From Stomoxys calcitrans (taxonomy: Eukaryota; Arthropoda; Insecta; Diptera; Muscidae): DNA of 64,000 bases. Below are positions 31,866 through 43,164 of this stretch, piece by piece. The position numbers and the translations under genes are program-made. The stretch's first letter is position 1, and each line of letters opens with the position of its first letter. A model generated the notes under the pieces. The model saw only the letters and a program-made list of their open reading frames with translations, had not been told where the DNA came from and searched no databases. The stretch spans positions 126,096,811 through 126,160,810 of the forward strand of contig NC_081553.1 of the NCBI RefSeq assembly GCF_963082655.1. Direction: 5' to 3'.

Positions 31866-34118
31866 CTTTACTTTAATTGGCTATGACAGAATATTTGTTC
31901 CACTAGCCGAACGTAGAATAGCGTTCTAAGCGCCTCGATCTTCTGCGGTCATTCTAAAATCTCCGACACCAAGTTTCGAGGTGTCTCCCACAACTTGATC
32001 ATTCCATCGGGCTTTTGGTCTTCCCGGTTTGTGTGTACCACCGAGTTTGCCTTCAAAAGACTTCTTTGCTGGAGCTTCTTCATCCATTCTGGCAACATGA
32101 TCTAGCCAACGCACCCGTTGTATTTTGATGCGTGTAACTATTCTATCGTCGTCATACAGGGTGGCTGATGAATATTGCTACAATGATGAATATTGCTACA
32201 TTTTTTTTTCGGTGTATGGAATACATTTTTCTTTTATTCATGTTAAATTAAATTATTAAATTAATTATTAAATTATTATTAATTAAATTAATTAATTAAT
32301 TAATTAAATTAATTATTAAATTATTATTATTAAATAGAAAAAAAGTTATTACATTTTTTTTTGGTAGCGGCTTTCATCAGCCACCCTGTACAGCTCATAC
32401 AGCTCGTGGTTCATACGTCGCCTATATTCACCGTTAACGCAAACTGGTCCATATATTTTACGAAGAATCTTTCTCTCAAATACTCCAAGCACTGCCTCAT
32501 CTGCTTTCACAAGTTCCCATGCTTCAGAACCATATAACAGCACGGGTAGTATCAGTATCCTGTAATGTGTAGTCTTCGTCTGTCGAGAGGTGGCCTTGTT
32601 TCTAAACTGCTTACTTAGTCCAAAGTAGCATCTGGTGTCATTCGTTTCGGTTACGGCGGTGCCGAGGTAGATAAAGTTATTGACTATCTCAAAGTTGTGG
32701 TTCCCAACTTTCTCCATTTTCTTTATCTGCTCGGTTGTGCAAGGCTTTTTGGGAGTTGAAACCATCCATTTCGTCTTATATCCGTTTACTGCCAGACCCA
32801 TTTTCACTGACTCTCTTTCGATTCTTTCAAAGGCTGCAGTTACTACTTCCGGTGACCGACCTATGATATCGATATCGTCGGCATAGGCGAGTAGCATGTG
32901 CTCTTTTGTGATTAGTGTGCCATATCTATTCACATCTGCATCTCGTATAATCTTCTCCAGCAGGATATTAAAGAGATCACACGATAGGCTGTCTCCTTGT
33001 CTGAAACCTCGTTTGGTATTAAATGGTTTGGAGAGATTCTTTCATATTCTTACTGAGGAACGCGTATTAGCAAATGTCATCCTGCAGAGTCATATTAATT
33101 TTGCAGTGATACCAAAGTCAGACATGGCTTGAAATACCTTTGAACGTAAAGGAGTATCGAAGGCGGCTTTGTAGTCAACAAAGAGATGGTAGGTGTTGAT
33201 TTGTCCTTCTCGGGTCTTTTCTAGGATTTGGCGCAGTGTGACTATCTGGTCTAGGGTGGATTTACCTGGTGTAAAGCCGCATTGAAAGGGCCCAATTATC
33301 TCATTGACTTTAGGTTTTAATCTTTCACACAGTATGCTCGAGAGTATCTTGTATGCGATGGGGAGGAGACTTATTCCTTTGTAGTTGGCACATTCCGTCT
33401 TGTCTCCTTTTTTGTGTACGGGACATAGTATGCTGATCCAATCGTCGGGTATGCGTTCTTCTGGCCAGATTGCGCAGATAAGCTGATGCATACGCCTTAT
33501 CAGCGTGTCGCCTCCGGTCTTAAATAGTTGTTAAATAGTTGTTCTTAAGTCGGGTTACTGCTACTTGGAACTCATTCTGACTAGGAGGTAAACATTCTAT
33601 ACCATCATTAGGGATGGTTCTGCGGTATCCTCTTCGCCGCCAACATCGGACACTAGCAGTTGGGTAAAATGTTCTTTCCATATCCTCAGCGTGTTGTCTG
33701 TGTCAGTTACCAGATTTCCTTCTTTGTCTCTGCAGGAGGATGTGCCTGCACCAAAGCCATCGGTTTGGTGTTAAATTCTTTGGTAGAATTTCCGGACTTC
33801 ATTCTGACTCCTGTACATCTTAATTCGTACGTCTTTCCATTTCCTTTTTCTTTCTGCGGAGTAGACGCTTCTCTTCTCTCCTTTTCTCCCGATACCTCTC
33901 CTTCATCTGGCGCGTTGCTACTGATTGCAGGGTTGCTCTATATGCCGTATTCTTGGTCTCAGTAGCATCTCGACACTCTTGGTCGTACCATGTGTTTTTT
34001 GGATGAGGCTTCCCGTACCCAATTACGGATTTCGGGGCATTTTCCATGGAGTGGGCAATAGTTTGCCACTGCGCCATTATATCATCGGATCAAGGAGTGC
34101 TTTCATGAAGCAGTTGGG
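31866..34118 (-). pseudogene. RTE-clade LINE, 5'-truncated, in INE-A
   Basis: From its 5' side (34118 downward) it reads as follows. A basic region before the reverse transcriptase (RYREKRREEKRLLRRKKK, 33820-34077). Reverse transcriptase fingers and palm (ANYKGISLLPIAYKILSS; FVDYKAAFDTPLR with the motif A Asp; 33090-33491). The YADD motif (HMLLAYADDIDIIGRSPE, 32349-32933) with thumb. A C-terminal domain (RWLDHVARMDEEAPA, GRPKARWNDQV; 31926-32114). Frames are broken between these blocks and by a MITE at 32157. The endonuclease is missing. Target duplication tcttgagctttta flanks it; the 3' end is ccaattaaagtaaag without poly(A). Confidence 0.88.
32157..32388. mobile_element. Tc1/mariner-type MITE (232 bp) inside RTE
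   Basis: Ends cagggtggctgatgaa and ttcatcagccaccctg are perfect inverted repeats, flanked by TA (32155-32156 and 32389-32390). The interior is almost only A and T (attaaattaatt units, 32230-32350), with a duplicated gatgaatattgctaca at the left. No coding capacity. Next to its right end the host RTE shows a 9-bp duplication (cagctcata). Confidence 0.85.
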
Positions 34119-34703
34119 TCTTGAGCTTTTAGAAGGCGCAATTCCTATCCGATTTGGCTGTAATTTTGCAAGTGGTGTTTTGATATCACTTCCAACATTT
34201 GTGTGAACAATTGTTCAAATCGATCCATATTCTGGTATAGGTGCCATACAAACCGATCTTTGGTCTTGCCTTCTTGAGCAGCTAGAGGGCGAAATTCTCA
34301 TCCGATTTGGGTAAAATTTTGCATGAGGTGTTTTGATATGACTTCTAAAACTGTGATGAGTATGGCGCAAATCGGTATATAACCTGATATAGCTGCCATA
34401 TAAACCGATCTGTTACCTTGACTTCTTGAGCCTCTAGAGGGCGCAATTGAGCCCCTACAAGGTGCAATTCTTATCCGAATGGACTGAAATATCACATAAT
34501 GACTTCTACAATGTTCGGCATTCAATTTAGTCATGGACTGAATCGGACTGTAACTTGATATAGCTCCAATAGCATAGCAACTCTTTTCCATTATCCTTTG
34601 TTTGCCTGAAAAGAGATACCGCGCAAAGAACTCGACAAATGCGAACCATGGTGGAGGGTATATAAGATTCCGCTCGCCGAATTTAGCACGCTCCTACTTG
34701 TTA

Positions 34704-35835
34704 TGTATCTCTTCACGATATGCACACAAACACTGTATGCACTGTAATCATCGATCGACATTCGAAGGAAATTGTGAGTTTGCATTATAGGATAATATGT
34801 TAAATAGTTGTCATGTACCTATTATGACGAGTAAACTTAAACTTAATATTCACATTACAAAAGTTGATGAAAACAATAGTTACTCAAATTCTGCATTTTA
34901 CATTCTCCCTTTGGATAACTGCTTCGCCCCATCATCAAGGCATAGGCAAACTAAAATATTCAACCATTTTTTATGAATTTACAAAAAAAAATGTATTTAA
35001 CAGCAGGTTATTAGTTTCTTTTTTTATTCGCATATTTTAAATTAATTGCTCTGCTGTAGCTATTAAATCGTTCTGAATGGACCATTCCTGTAATAACACT
35101 GGGTTAAGCAGAGTACAATCCACATTTTCAATTTCTATAGGAAAACACGATAGTGTATTCAACTACATACAAACAGAAGAACGGAAATGTGAAATAAACC
35201 TATATAAGCGGCATGTACTTGTTTTTACAAGGGGATGTTTACAAAATCCAGAGCAGTTTTCTGGTAATTCAATTCGTTTTTATAACTCTTCATCCTGGAT
35301 AAATTAAACTAAAACAGTAGCAGCAGCGGCAGCAGCTCAAAATCGTAGCCATCAACATCCGCATTTGCTAGCTGGTGATAATCATCATAATAATTATAAT
35401 CAGGTCAGCGTTAAGTATCATCAGCGCAGCACCACAACACCGCAAGCAGGCAAATAGTAATAGTAATGGAGTGCAGAGTTCAACTCCATTTACCGCAATG
35501 AGAGCTAGGGGCCAGCAGTGCGAGTTGAATTTGCAAAATGAATGCTTGCTATGTTTAGTAGAAGCTAGGAGATATGTATGCGTAGCTCTCAAATACATGT
35601 GTTAACTTAGCATTGAAATGCGATTTTCCATGTAGATAATGTTCAGGATTTAGACCAGTTACATGCTTTTTAAATATGGAATAAATTAGCCCTAAACCTT
35701 TATACACTAATAACATTTAAAATGTTAAACTTTCAATTAGTTTCATAATATGTGTGGAAAAACCGTTGACATTAAAAAAGGAGAGTAACTTCAAGTAGAA
35801 ATTCATGAATACTCAGAAAAATTAAGAATTTTCTT
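34704..35835. other. Unassigned sequence, mostly non-repetitive
   Basis: No mobile element recognised. It holds the candidate coding block at 35308-35457. The rest is AT-rich without motifs I can name. Confidence 0.45.
35308..35457 (+). other. Possible coding exon or fragment (Ala/His/Asn-rich), low confidence
   Basis: An open frame of 49 codons without ATG, bounded by stops at 35305 and 35455. It reads AAAAAAQNRSHQHPHLLAGD, then NHHNNYNQ, then VSVKYHQRSTTTPQAGK. Poly-Ala and His/Asn/Gln-rich runs are common in fly regulatory proteins. A possible acceptor (actaaaacag) precedes it at 35317 and a weak donor (cag|gtcagc) lies at 35404. Nothing else nearby confirms a gene, and a CAG-rich repeat with a chance frame would look similar. 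Confidence 0.2.
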
Positions 35836-36716
35836 AAACTTTAAATCGAGAGATCGGTCTATATAGCAGCTATATACAAATCTGGACCGCTCTGAGCCAA
35901 ATTGAAGAAGAATGTCGAAGGGCAAAATACAACTCACTTTCCAAAATTTCGACGACATCGGAGAATAAATGCGCCTTTTATGGGCCCAAACCCTTTAATC
36001 GAGAGATCGGTCTATATGGCAGCTATATTTAAATCTGGATCGATCTAGGCCGAATTGCATAAATATTTCGAGGGGGCCAACTTGAAAAAGGATGTTGAAA
36101 GTCCTAACACAACTCACTGCCCCTAATTTCGGTGACATCGGACAACAATTGCGCACATTTTATGGGCTCAAAACCTTAAATAGAGAGATCGGTCTATATG
36201 ACAGCTTAATCCAAATCACCACCGATCTGAATCGAATTGAAAAACGATGTCGAGTGGCTTAGCACAACTCACTGTCCCAAATTTCAGAAAAATCGGATAA
36301 TAAATGTGTCTTTTATGGGCCTAAGACCCTTAATCGGCCGATCGGTCTATTTGACAGCTATATCCAAATCGGGACCAATCTAAGCCAATTCAAGAAGGAT
36401 GTCGAAGGGCCTAACACAACTCAATTTTTAAAATTTCACCAAAACGGATAATAAATATGGCTGTTATGGGCCATCTTCGAACTTAACCTGCTTATGGACA
36501 AGAAAAGAATCTGTGCAAAGTTTCAGCTTTATATCTCTATTTTTAACGACTGTAGCGTGATTTCAACAGACAGACGGACGGACATGTCTAGATCGCCTTA
36601 GATTTTTACGCTGATCAAGAGTAGTTGTACTTTATAGGGTTGGAAATGGATATTTCGATGTGTTGCAAACGGAATGATGAAATGAATATACCCTCATTCT
36701 TCGGTGATGGGTATAG
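35836..36716 (-). mobile_element. INE-B element, lacking the 3' tail (minus orientation)
   Basis: Five monomers (gagatcggtctatatggcag) run from about 35845, then the inverse core (gacggacggacatgtctaga at about 36577) and the 5' box (cttcggtgatgggtatagat) at about 36700. The 3' hairpin is absent on the left. Confidence 0.75.
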
Positions 36717-36996
36717 ATACTCCATCGGGGTTTTGGTCTTCCTCTTTTGCGTATTCTGTTATAGTCACCTTCAAAGGCTTCTTTTCTGCAGTTTCTTCAA
36801 CCATTCCGACAGCTTGACCTAGCCATCGCAACCGTTGAAATATGATGCGTTTAACTATGCTATCGTCGTCATAAAGCTCGTGGTTCATATGCCTATATTT
36901 ATACCCACCACCAAAGGATGGGGGTATACTAATCTAGTCATTCCTTTCGTAACACTTCGAAATATTGATCTATTGTAGAACCGCATAAAGTATATA

Positions 36997-37232
36997 TTGG
37001 GTTGCCCAAAAAGTAATTGCGGATTTTTCATATAGTCGGCGTTGACAAATTTTTTCACAGCTTGTGACTCTGTAATTGCATTCTTTCTTCTGTCAGTTAT
37101 CAGCTGTTACTTTTAGCTTGACTTAGAAAAAAGTGTAAAAAAAGTATATTTGATTAAAGTTCATTCTAAGTTTTATTAAAAATGCATTTACATTCTTTTA
37201 AAAAATCCGCAATTACTTTTTGGGCAACCCAA
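36997..37232. mobile_element. Mariner-type MITE (236 bp)
   Basis: TIRs ttgggttgcccaaaaagtaa at both ends, TA duplications at 36995-36996 and 37233-37234. It is inserted in the TA-rich core of the INE-A. Orientation is opposite to the copies at 24018 and 28423. Confidence 0.9.
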
Positions 37233-37854
37233 TATATTCTTGATCGACATTCCGAGTCGATCTAGCCATGTCCATCCGTCTGTCGAAATCACGATAGCGG
37301 TCGAACACGTCAAGCTAGCCACTTGAAATTTAGCTTAGAAAATTAATATTGATGTAGGTCGATGGCGATTGCAAATGGGCTATATCAGTTCAGATTAGGA
37401 TATAGCTCCCATATAAACAGATCTCCCGATTTGACTTTTTGAGCCCCTGGAAGCCGCAATTTTTGTCCGATTTGGCTAAAATTAAGCTTATAGTATTTTT
37501 TTACGACTTCCAACAACTGTACCAAGTACTCTCCAAATCGGTCTATAACCTGATATAGCTCCCATATAAACCGATCTCCCGATTTGAGTTTTTGAGCCCC
37601 TGAAACCCTAAATTTTCATCCAATTTGGCTATAATTTTGCACGTAGTATTTTGTTATGACTTCGAATAACTGTACGTACTGTGCACGGTCCATATCGGTC
37701 TATAACCTGATGTAGCTCTTATGTAAACCGAAATCGGTCAAGAACCCGATGCAAACGGTCTCTCGATCATCCTTGTTCGGTTCCTAGAGCTTTAATTTTT
37801 GGTGGACTGACAGTTGTTTGGTATGTAGAATAAAATTATGCCCTTCAACTAAAT

Positions 37855-38818
37855 TATTATTCCCCATACCACCACTGTGGAACAGGGTATTATAGATTTG
37901 TGGGTTTGTTTGCAACGCTAAGAAGGAGAAGAGCTAGAAACATTGATAAGTTTACCGATCGATTTAGCCATGTCCGTCTGTGAGTCCATGTATTTTTGTA
38001 ATCAAAGTGCAGGTTGTATTTGTTGTCCGATTGTCATGAAATTTTGCACATGTCACTTTTTTTTGCACCAAGGACAAATGCTGATGATTTTGAAAAAATC
38101 GGTTCAGATTGAGATATAGCTCCCATATATATCATTCATCCAATATGGCTGTAGAAGCCACAATTTTCGTCCGATCTTCACAAAATTTGTCATTGGGTAT
38201 TTTATTTGTGGTCTAAATATGTGTGCAAGGCTGTAGAAGCCACAATTTTGATCCGATCTTCACCAAATTTGGCGTGATGTCGTTTTTTTTTTTTGAAGTC
38301 TCAATGTATGTGCAAAATTTCATAAAAATCGGTTTAGATTTAGATATATATCCCATATATATGGCCTTTTAAGGCTGTAGAATCCACAGTTTTCGTCCAA
38401 TTTTCCATGAGATGTTTAAATTGACGTTTAAATACGTGCGCAAATTTCATTAAAATCTGTCCTTACTTAGATATAGCTCCAATGTGTATATTTCATCCGA
38501 TATGGACTTTTAAGGCAGTTAAATCCACAATTTTGGTCACATATCTACAATATAGGTCGTAAGATGTTCCATTTCATGTCCCAGTATGTATCATTAATAT
38601 TGGCACAGGTTTCGATATAACTCCCATATAATCTTTTATCTGATATGGCCTTTTAAAGATGTGGAAATCCAAATTTTTTTGTCCTATGGTAGAAAAATCT
38701 TATAGGGCTCTGACTGGATTTCGAGAAAAGTTCTACATATAAAAAGTACTACATGCACGAGGTTGTGTAGGGTATTATATAGTCGGATCTGCCCGACTTT
38801 TGCCTTTCCTTACGGGTT
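37855..38818 (+). mobile_element. INE-C element, near full length
   Basis: 5' box tccccataccaccactgtgg and agggtattatag. The core has a reduced GTCY segment (atgtccgtctgtgagtccat). Units with gatatagctcccatatatat and gccttttaaggctgtagaa follow. The 3' end is gtgtagggtattatatagtc, a hairpin (agtcggatctgcccgact) and tttgcctttccttacggg. Nested in the INE-A tail. Confidence 0.75.
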
Positions 38819-40560
38819 TTGTATAAATTTTTTGGCAGAACCCAAGGTGGTAGGTTCCCAAAATTCGGCCCGGCCAAAATTAGCACGCTTTTACTTGTCT
38901 CCTTTAACGCAGACTGGTCTTTATATGTCACAAAGGATTTTTCTCTCAAGCACTTCTAGTACCACCTCGTCTGCTTTCGCAAGTACCCATGCTTCGAATC
39001 AATACAAAGGCTTGGGTAGTACCAGTCTCTTGCAAAGTGTAAATTTCGTCTGTCGAGAGGTGTCCTTGCTCCTCATCTGCTTTCTTAATCCAAAGCTAGC
39101 CATTTGTTTCGGTTATGGTGATGCCGATGAAGACAAAGTCAAAATTATCTTAAATTTATAGTTCCCAACTTTCTCCATTTTCTTTATCTGCTCGGTTTTA
39201 CAGGGCTTTGTGGAAGTTGATATCATCCGTTTTGTCTTATCTCCATTAACTGCCAAACCCATTTTAGTAAATTCTCTTTCGAAACTTTCAAAGGCTGCAA
39301 TTGTTTCTTCCGATGACCGATATCGTCGGCATAGGCGAGTAGCATATATTCCCTTGTGAGTTGCGTGCCTTGAATATTAACAACTGATATCGTATAATTT
39401 CCTCCAGCTGGATATTAAAGAGAAGCACGCTTGATACTAAAGAGATACCTCTGAAACCTCGTTTGGTATTGAACGGTTCTTTCCTATACAAACCGAGGAT
39501 CGTAAATCAGCAAGTGTCAACCTGCAAAGTCGAATCAGTTTTGCAGGGATAACAAACAGAGAAATGGCTTGAAAACCTTTGAATGAATGAGGCTGTCGAA
39601 GGCGGTTTAGTAGTCAATGAAAACTTAGTAGGTGTTGATTTGTCCTTTTTTGGGTCTTTTTCAGGATTTAACGCAGTGTAAATATCTGATCTGTGGTAGA
39701 TTTAGCAGGACTTAAGCCACACTATTAGGGTCATATTATTTCGTTGACTTTAGACTTTGATCTTTCAAACAGTACGCTCGGTAGTATCTGCGTATGCGAT
39801 GAGAAAAAGTCTTATTCCTCTGTAGTTGGCACATATAATTTTGTCCACTGCCTTGTGTATGGGACATAGTATGTGAAGGTTCCAATCACCGGGTATGCGT
39901 TCATCTAGCCAAATTGCGCAGACGAGTTGATGCATTCGCTTTATCAGTGTGTCGTTTCCGTTCTTAAACGATCAGGCAAGCAACCCATCGGCTCCTGCTG
40001 CCTTAATGTTTTTCAGCCCTGTTACTACTACGTGGACCTCGTTTCGAATAGGTGGTACACATTCTATACCATCATCAGGAATGGGTTCTGGAGTATACTA
40101 ATGGTTATCATCTTCGGATACCAGCAGCTGGGAAAAGTGTTATTTCCATATCCTCAGCACACTAGCTGTATCAGTTACCAGTTGTCCTTCTTTGTCTCTA
40201 CAAAAGGATGGGTCTGCATCAAAGCCATCGGTTTGATACTTTGGGAGAATTATCGGACTTCATTCTGGCTCCTGAACATCTCAATTCGCTCACACTCACG
40301 TCTTTCCATTTCCTTCTTCTTCCTGCGGAAGAGACGTTTTTCCTCTCTCCTTTTCTTACGATACCTCTCCTTCGCCTGGCGCATTGCCATTGACTGTAAA
40401 GTTATTCTGTATGCCGCGTTCTTGGCTTTAGTTGCTTTTTGACACACCTGGTAATACCATGGGTTCCTTGATGAAGGCTTTTGGTACCCAAGTACGGATG
40501 TTGCTGCTAATTCCGTGACGTGGGCAATGGTTTGTCAATGCGGTACAGGGAGTGCTTTGC

Positions 40561-40990
40561 CCCCTTTTGTGTTTACAGCTTTCCGATGTACCCACACTAA
40601 GACGAGTGTGAACCTTTGCTACAACATGGTAATGAACTGAATCAATGTTCGCCCCTCGGATCGATCGAACACGCTAGTTGAATGCCCTCCGTGAGTTATT
40701 CTAACCAAATAATGAAACGCCTTCCATAATGGTTGGTGTGAGTTGTGATCTATGGCTTTCCTTTTCCATTGCAAAAATCTCGTCTCGAAAGAGAAACAAA
40801 CGATAAATATATACATATATTTTTTTGTTGAAAAATGTTTTTGTACTTTGTCAGTACTCCGGCTCTTGGCAAAATTGCTCGACTACGACTCGGAACTCCG
40901 ACGCCGCAGCCCCGTTTTAGATATAGCTTCCATATAAAACGATCCAACGATTTTACTTCTTGAGCTCATTAGGGCGCAATTCTTCCTGGA
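40561..40990. other. Unassigned sequence and a small INE-A fragment
   Basis: Nothing recognised up to about 40915. Positions 40916-40980 are one A-type monomer (gatatagcttccatataaaa, ttgagctcattagggcgcaa). Confidence 0.45.
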
Positions 40991-42650
40991 GATCGCCTGT
41001 CGCGGCTGCAGCATGCATATAGAATAGGCAAATCCACTGAAACAGCCCTTCACGACCTAGTCGGGTACATAGAGGGTTCTCTCGCTGTCAAGAAATATAC
41101 AATGGTAGAATTTCTTGACATTAAAGTTGGAACCTGTCTCCTTGGGAAGAGAGAATGTTCCATTTACAGAAAACGCAAAATACCTGGGTGTTTTGCTGGA
41201 CAGAAAATTGAATTTCAAATCCAACATTTTGGAAAGGGCAAGAAAGGCCACTGTTGCCTTATACACCTGCAAGAGAGCCATTGGCAAAAGTTGGGGACTT
41301 AGACCGTGTGTCGTGCATTGGGTATATACTGCAGTTGTCAGACCTATAATGCTATATGGTGTTGTGGTCTGGTGGACGGCGCTTCAAAAATCTACATACG
41401 CTAAATATTTAACCGGATCCACAGGATGGCTTGTTTGTGCATCACAGCCGCACTGAGGACGAAACCATGTGATGCACTGAATTTAATGCTATATCTTATT
41501 CCTCTGGACAATGTGGCTACCCAAATTGCAGGGACCACTGCCGTGAGGGTAAATGAGCTTTCTCATTGGTAATGTGGCGGCCACGGACACTGTGTTATCC
41601 TTGGTACAATATCCGATGTTCCAGGCATTGTGGATTACATCCTATCTAAGCCGGTTTTTTGATAAAAAGTATTATGTCACTATTCCTGATAGAACCGATT
41701 GGTAACAGAAGTTACATAGACTTCCATTCAGATGGTTCCAATCTAAACGACCAGGTGGGCTTTGGGGTGTACTCTAAAGATCTAGAACTGGTCATATCGA
41801 AAAGGTTACCCACCACTGCAGTGCGTATCAAGCAGAGATCCTTTCAATGAAATAAGTGGTGAAATGGCTTAGATATAATGTCATTACGAAGATTGGCATA
41901 AATATCTTCTCAGACAGCCAGGCAGCCATTAGATCCCTACAGAACGTATTTCTGAACACAAAAACCGCCCTGGACTGTTGCAGATCTCTCAACGAGAACA
42001 GTTCAAAATTCAAATGTTCTGGGTGCTGGGCCACAGAGATATCTCAGGGAATTGTAAAGCGGACAAGCTTGTGAGACTATGAAGTACCCTACACATTCCA
42101 GGGACACTGGAATCTGTGGGTATGCCTCTAGCGACATGTAAGCTTAGTTCTCAGGACCAGGCCCGAAGGACAACAAATGATAGATGATCACAAAGAGGGG
42201 GCTGTGAGCATTCCAAAACTATGTGGCCTAATCTAGCCTTGAAGAGGTTTACTGCTTTGCTGTCATTGACTAGAACAGACATTTCAGTCACTGTGTTCGT
42301 CATGACACGTCACTGTCTAATCGGAAAACATGCTGACAGACTGAAGGTTGTCAGCAACGACTTTTTCAGAAGCTGTGAAAACATCGAAGAAGAAGAGACT
42401 ATGGAACATGTCCCGCACTAGCAGTCAGAGGGAGTTCCACTTAAGGTAATCATTTCTTTGTGATCCTGTCTGATTTAACATATGTGAAAATTCGCCAGTT
42501 CTTGGGCATTTCAAAGCGATCTGGATGGTTCAACGGTAGGAACTAGAAGGCATCTTTCTTCTTCAGTTCCTGTGGTATCACAATGGACGAAAACGTCTAA
42601 GTGAGTCTGATGGCAGACTGCCACTTAAACCTTACCTTATCTCACAATGC
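40991..42650 (+). pseudogene. LOA-type LINE with RNase H, internally deleted
   Basis: Starts in the reverse transcriptase (AYRIGKSTETALHDLVGYIE, then VEFLDI, the beginning of motif A, about 41015-41120). The palm including YADD is deleted. The thumb follows at 41115-41456 (YLGVLLDRKLNFKSNI, RARKATVALYTCKRAIGKSW, VVRPIMLYGVVVWW). RNase H pieces are at 41659-42060 (GFGVYSKDLELVISKR, INIFSDSQAAIRSL). A Cys-rich C-terminal segment lies at about 42350-42420 (CENIEEEETMEH). The 3' UTR gtctgatggcagactgccac ends near 42650. Frames are broken several times. Same family as 22320-23335. Confidence 0.82.
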
Positions 42651-43020
42651 ATTCTTAACTTTTCAGAGCGCAGTTCTTAAATAATTTGGCTGAAATTTGT
42701 CCCACATACGTGCCAAATAGGGCCAGAATTGGCCCATAGCCTGATATAGTTCCCTTATAAACCGATCTCCCGATTTTACTTCTTGAGCCACTAAAGGGCG
42801 AAATTCTTATTTGATTTAGCAAAAATTGGCACAATGATTTCTACTATGATCTCCAACATCCAAACCAAATATGGCCGAAATCGGTCCATTACCTGATAAA
42901 GCTTAGTAATTCTTAGCCATTATCCGTTTGTTGCCTATAAAGAGATATCGGGCAAACTACTTGACAAATGCATTTCATGGTGGAGGGTATACAAGTATCG
43001 ATCGGCCGAACTTGCCATGT
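42651..43020 (+). mobile_element. INE-A 3' part
   Basis: Two A-type monomers and the tail (ttcatggtggagggtataca) with a decayed hairpin (cgatcggccgaacttgc). The 145 bp to the next element show nothing. Confidence 0.6.
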
Positions 43021-43164
43021 TTTTAATCGTTTCAATCTCATTTCTCTCTTGCGAAACCTCTTTAATTCGATGTCAATATAGGGCCTGTTAATAAAGGCTA
43101 TACACAGATTTGGATGTGGCCGTCATCATTGATTTCGGCAAAAAACAATTGTAGGGCATTATAA

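Larger units (their letters stand above)
31028..34703 (+). mobile_element. INE-A element split by an RTE LINE
   Basis: 5' box tataccctccaccatagaat at 31029, GTCY core at 31161-31252, and monomers to 31865. The element continues from 34119 to the 3' end: atggtggagggtatataaga, a degenerate hairpin, gcacgctcctacttgtt at about 34703. The 13-bp tcttgagctttta at 31853-31865 is repeated at 34119-34131 and marks the RTE target duplication. Confidence 0.8.
36900..38898 (+). mobile_element. INE-A element with nested MITE and INE-C
   Basis: Starts tatacccaccaccaaaggat and ends cacgcttttacttgt, set into an RTE that serves as an empty-site control. Core (tatatattcttgatcgacat) and GTCY are at 37250-37285, with a MITE inserted at TA in the TA-rich part. 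Monomers follow to about 37855. An INE-C interrupts the tail, which resumes at 38819 (gtataaattttttggcagaa) and ends with the hairpin ttcggcccggccaaaa. Confidence 0.85.
36719..40560 (-). pseudogene. RTE-clade LINE split by a 2-kb INE block
   Basis: The 3' part is 36719-36899 (minus strand: YDDDSIVKRIIFQRLRWLGQ). The 5' part is 38899-40560, with C-terminal, YADD-region (aagcacttct... to about 39420), palm and basic-linker (RYRKKRREEKRLFRRKKKEM at 40250-40447) sequences, all frame-broken. The two parts join inside cctatatt|caccgttaacg of the intact copy at 31866-34118. The INE block 36900-38898 is therefore an insertion. The 5' limit near 40560 is where similarity to the other copy fades. Confidence 0.8.
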
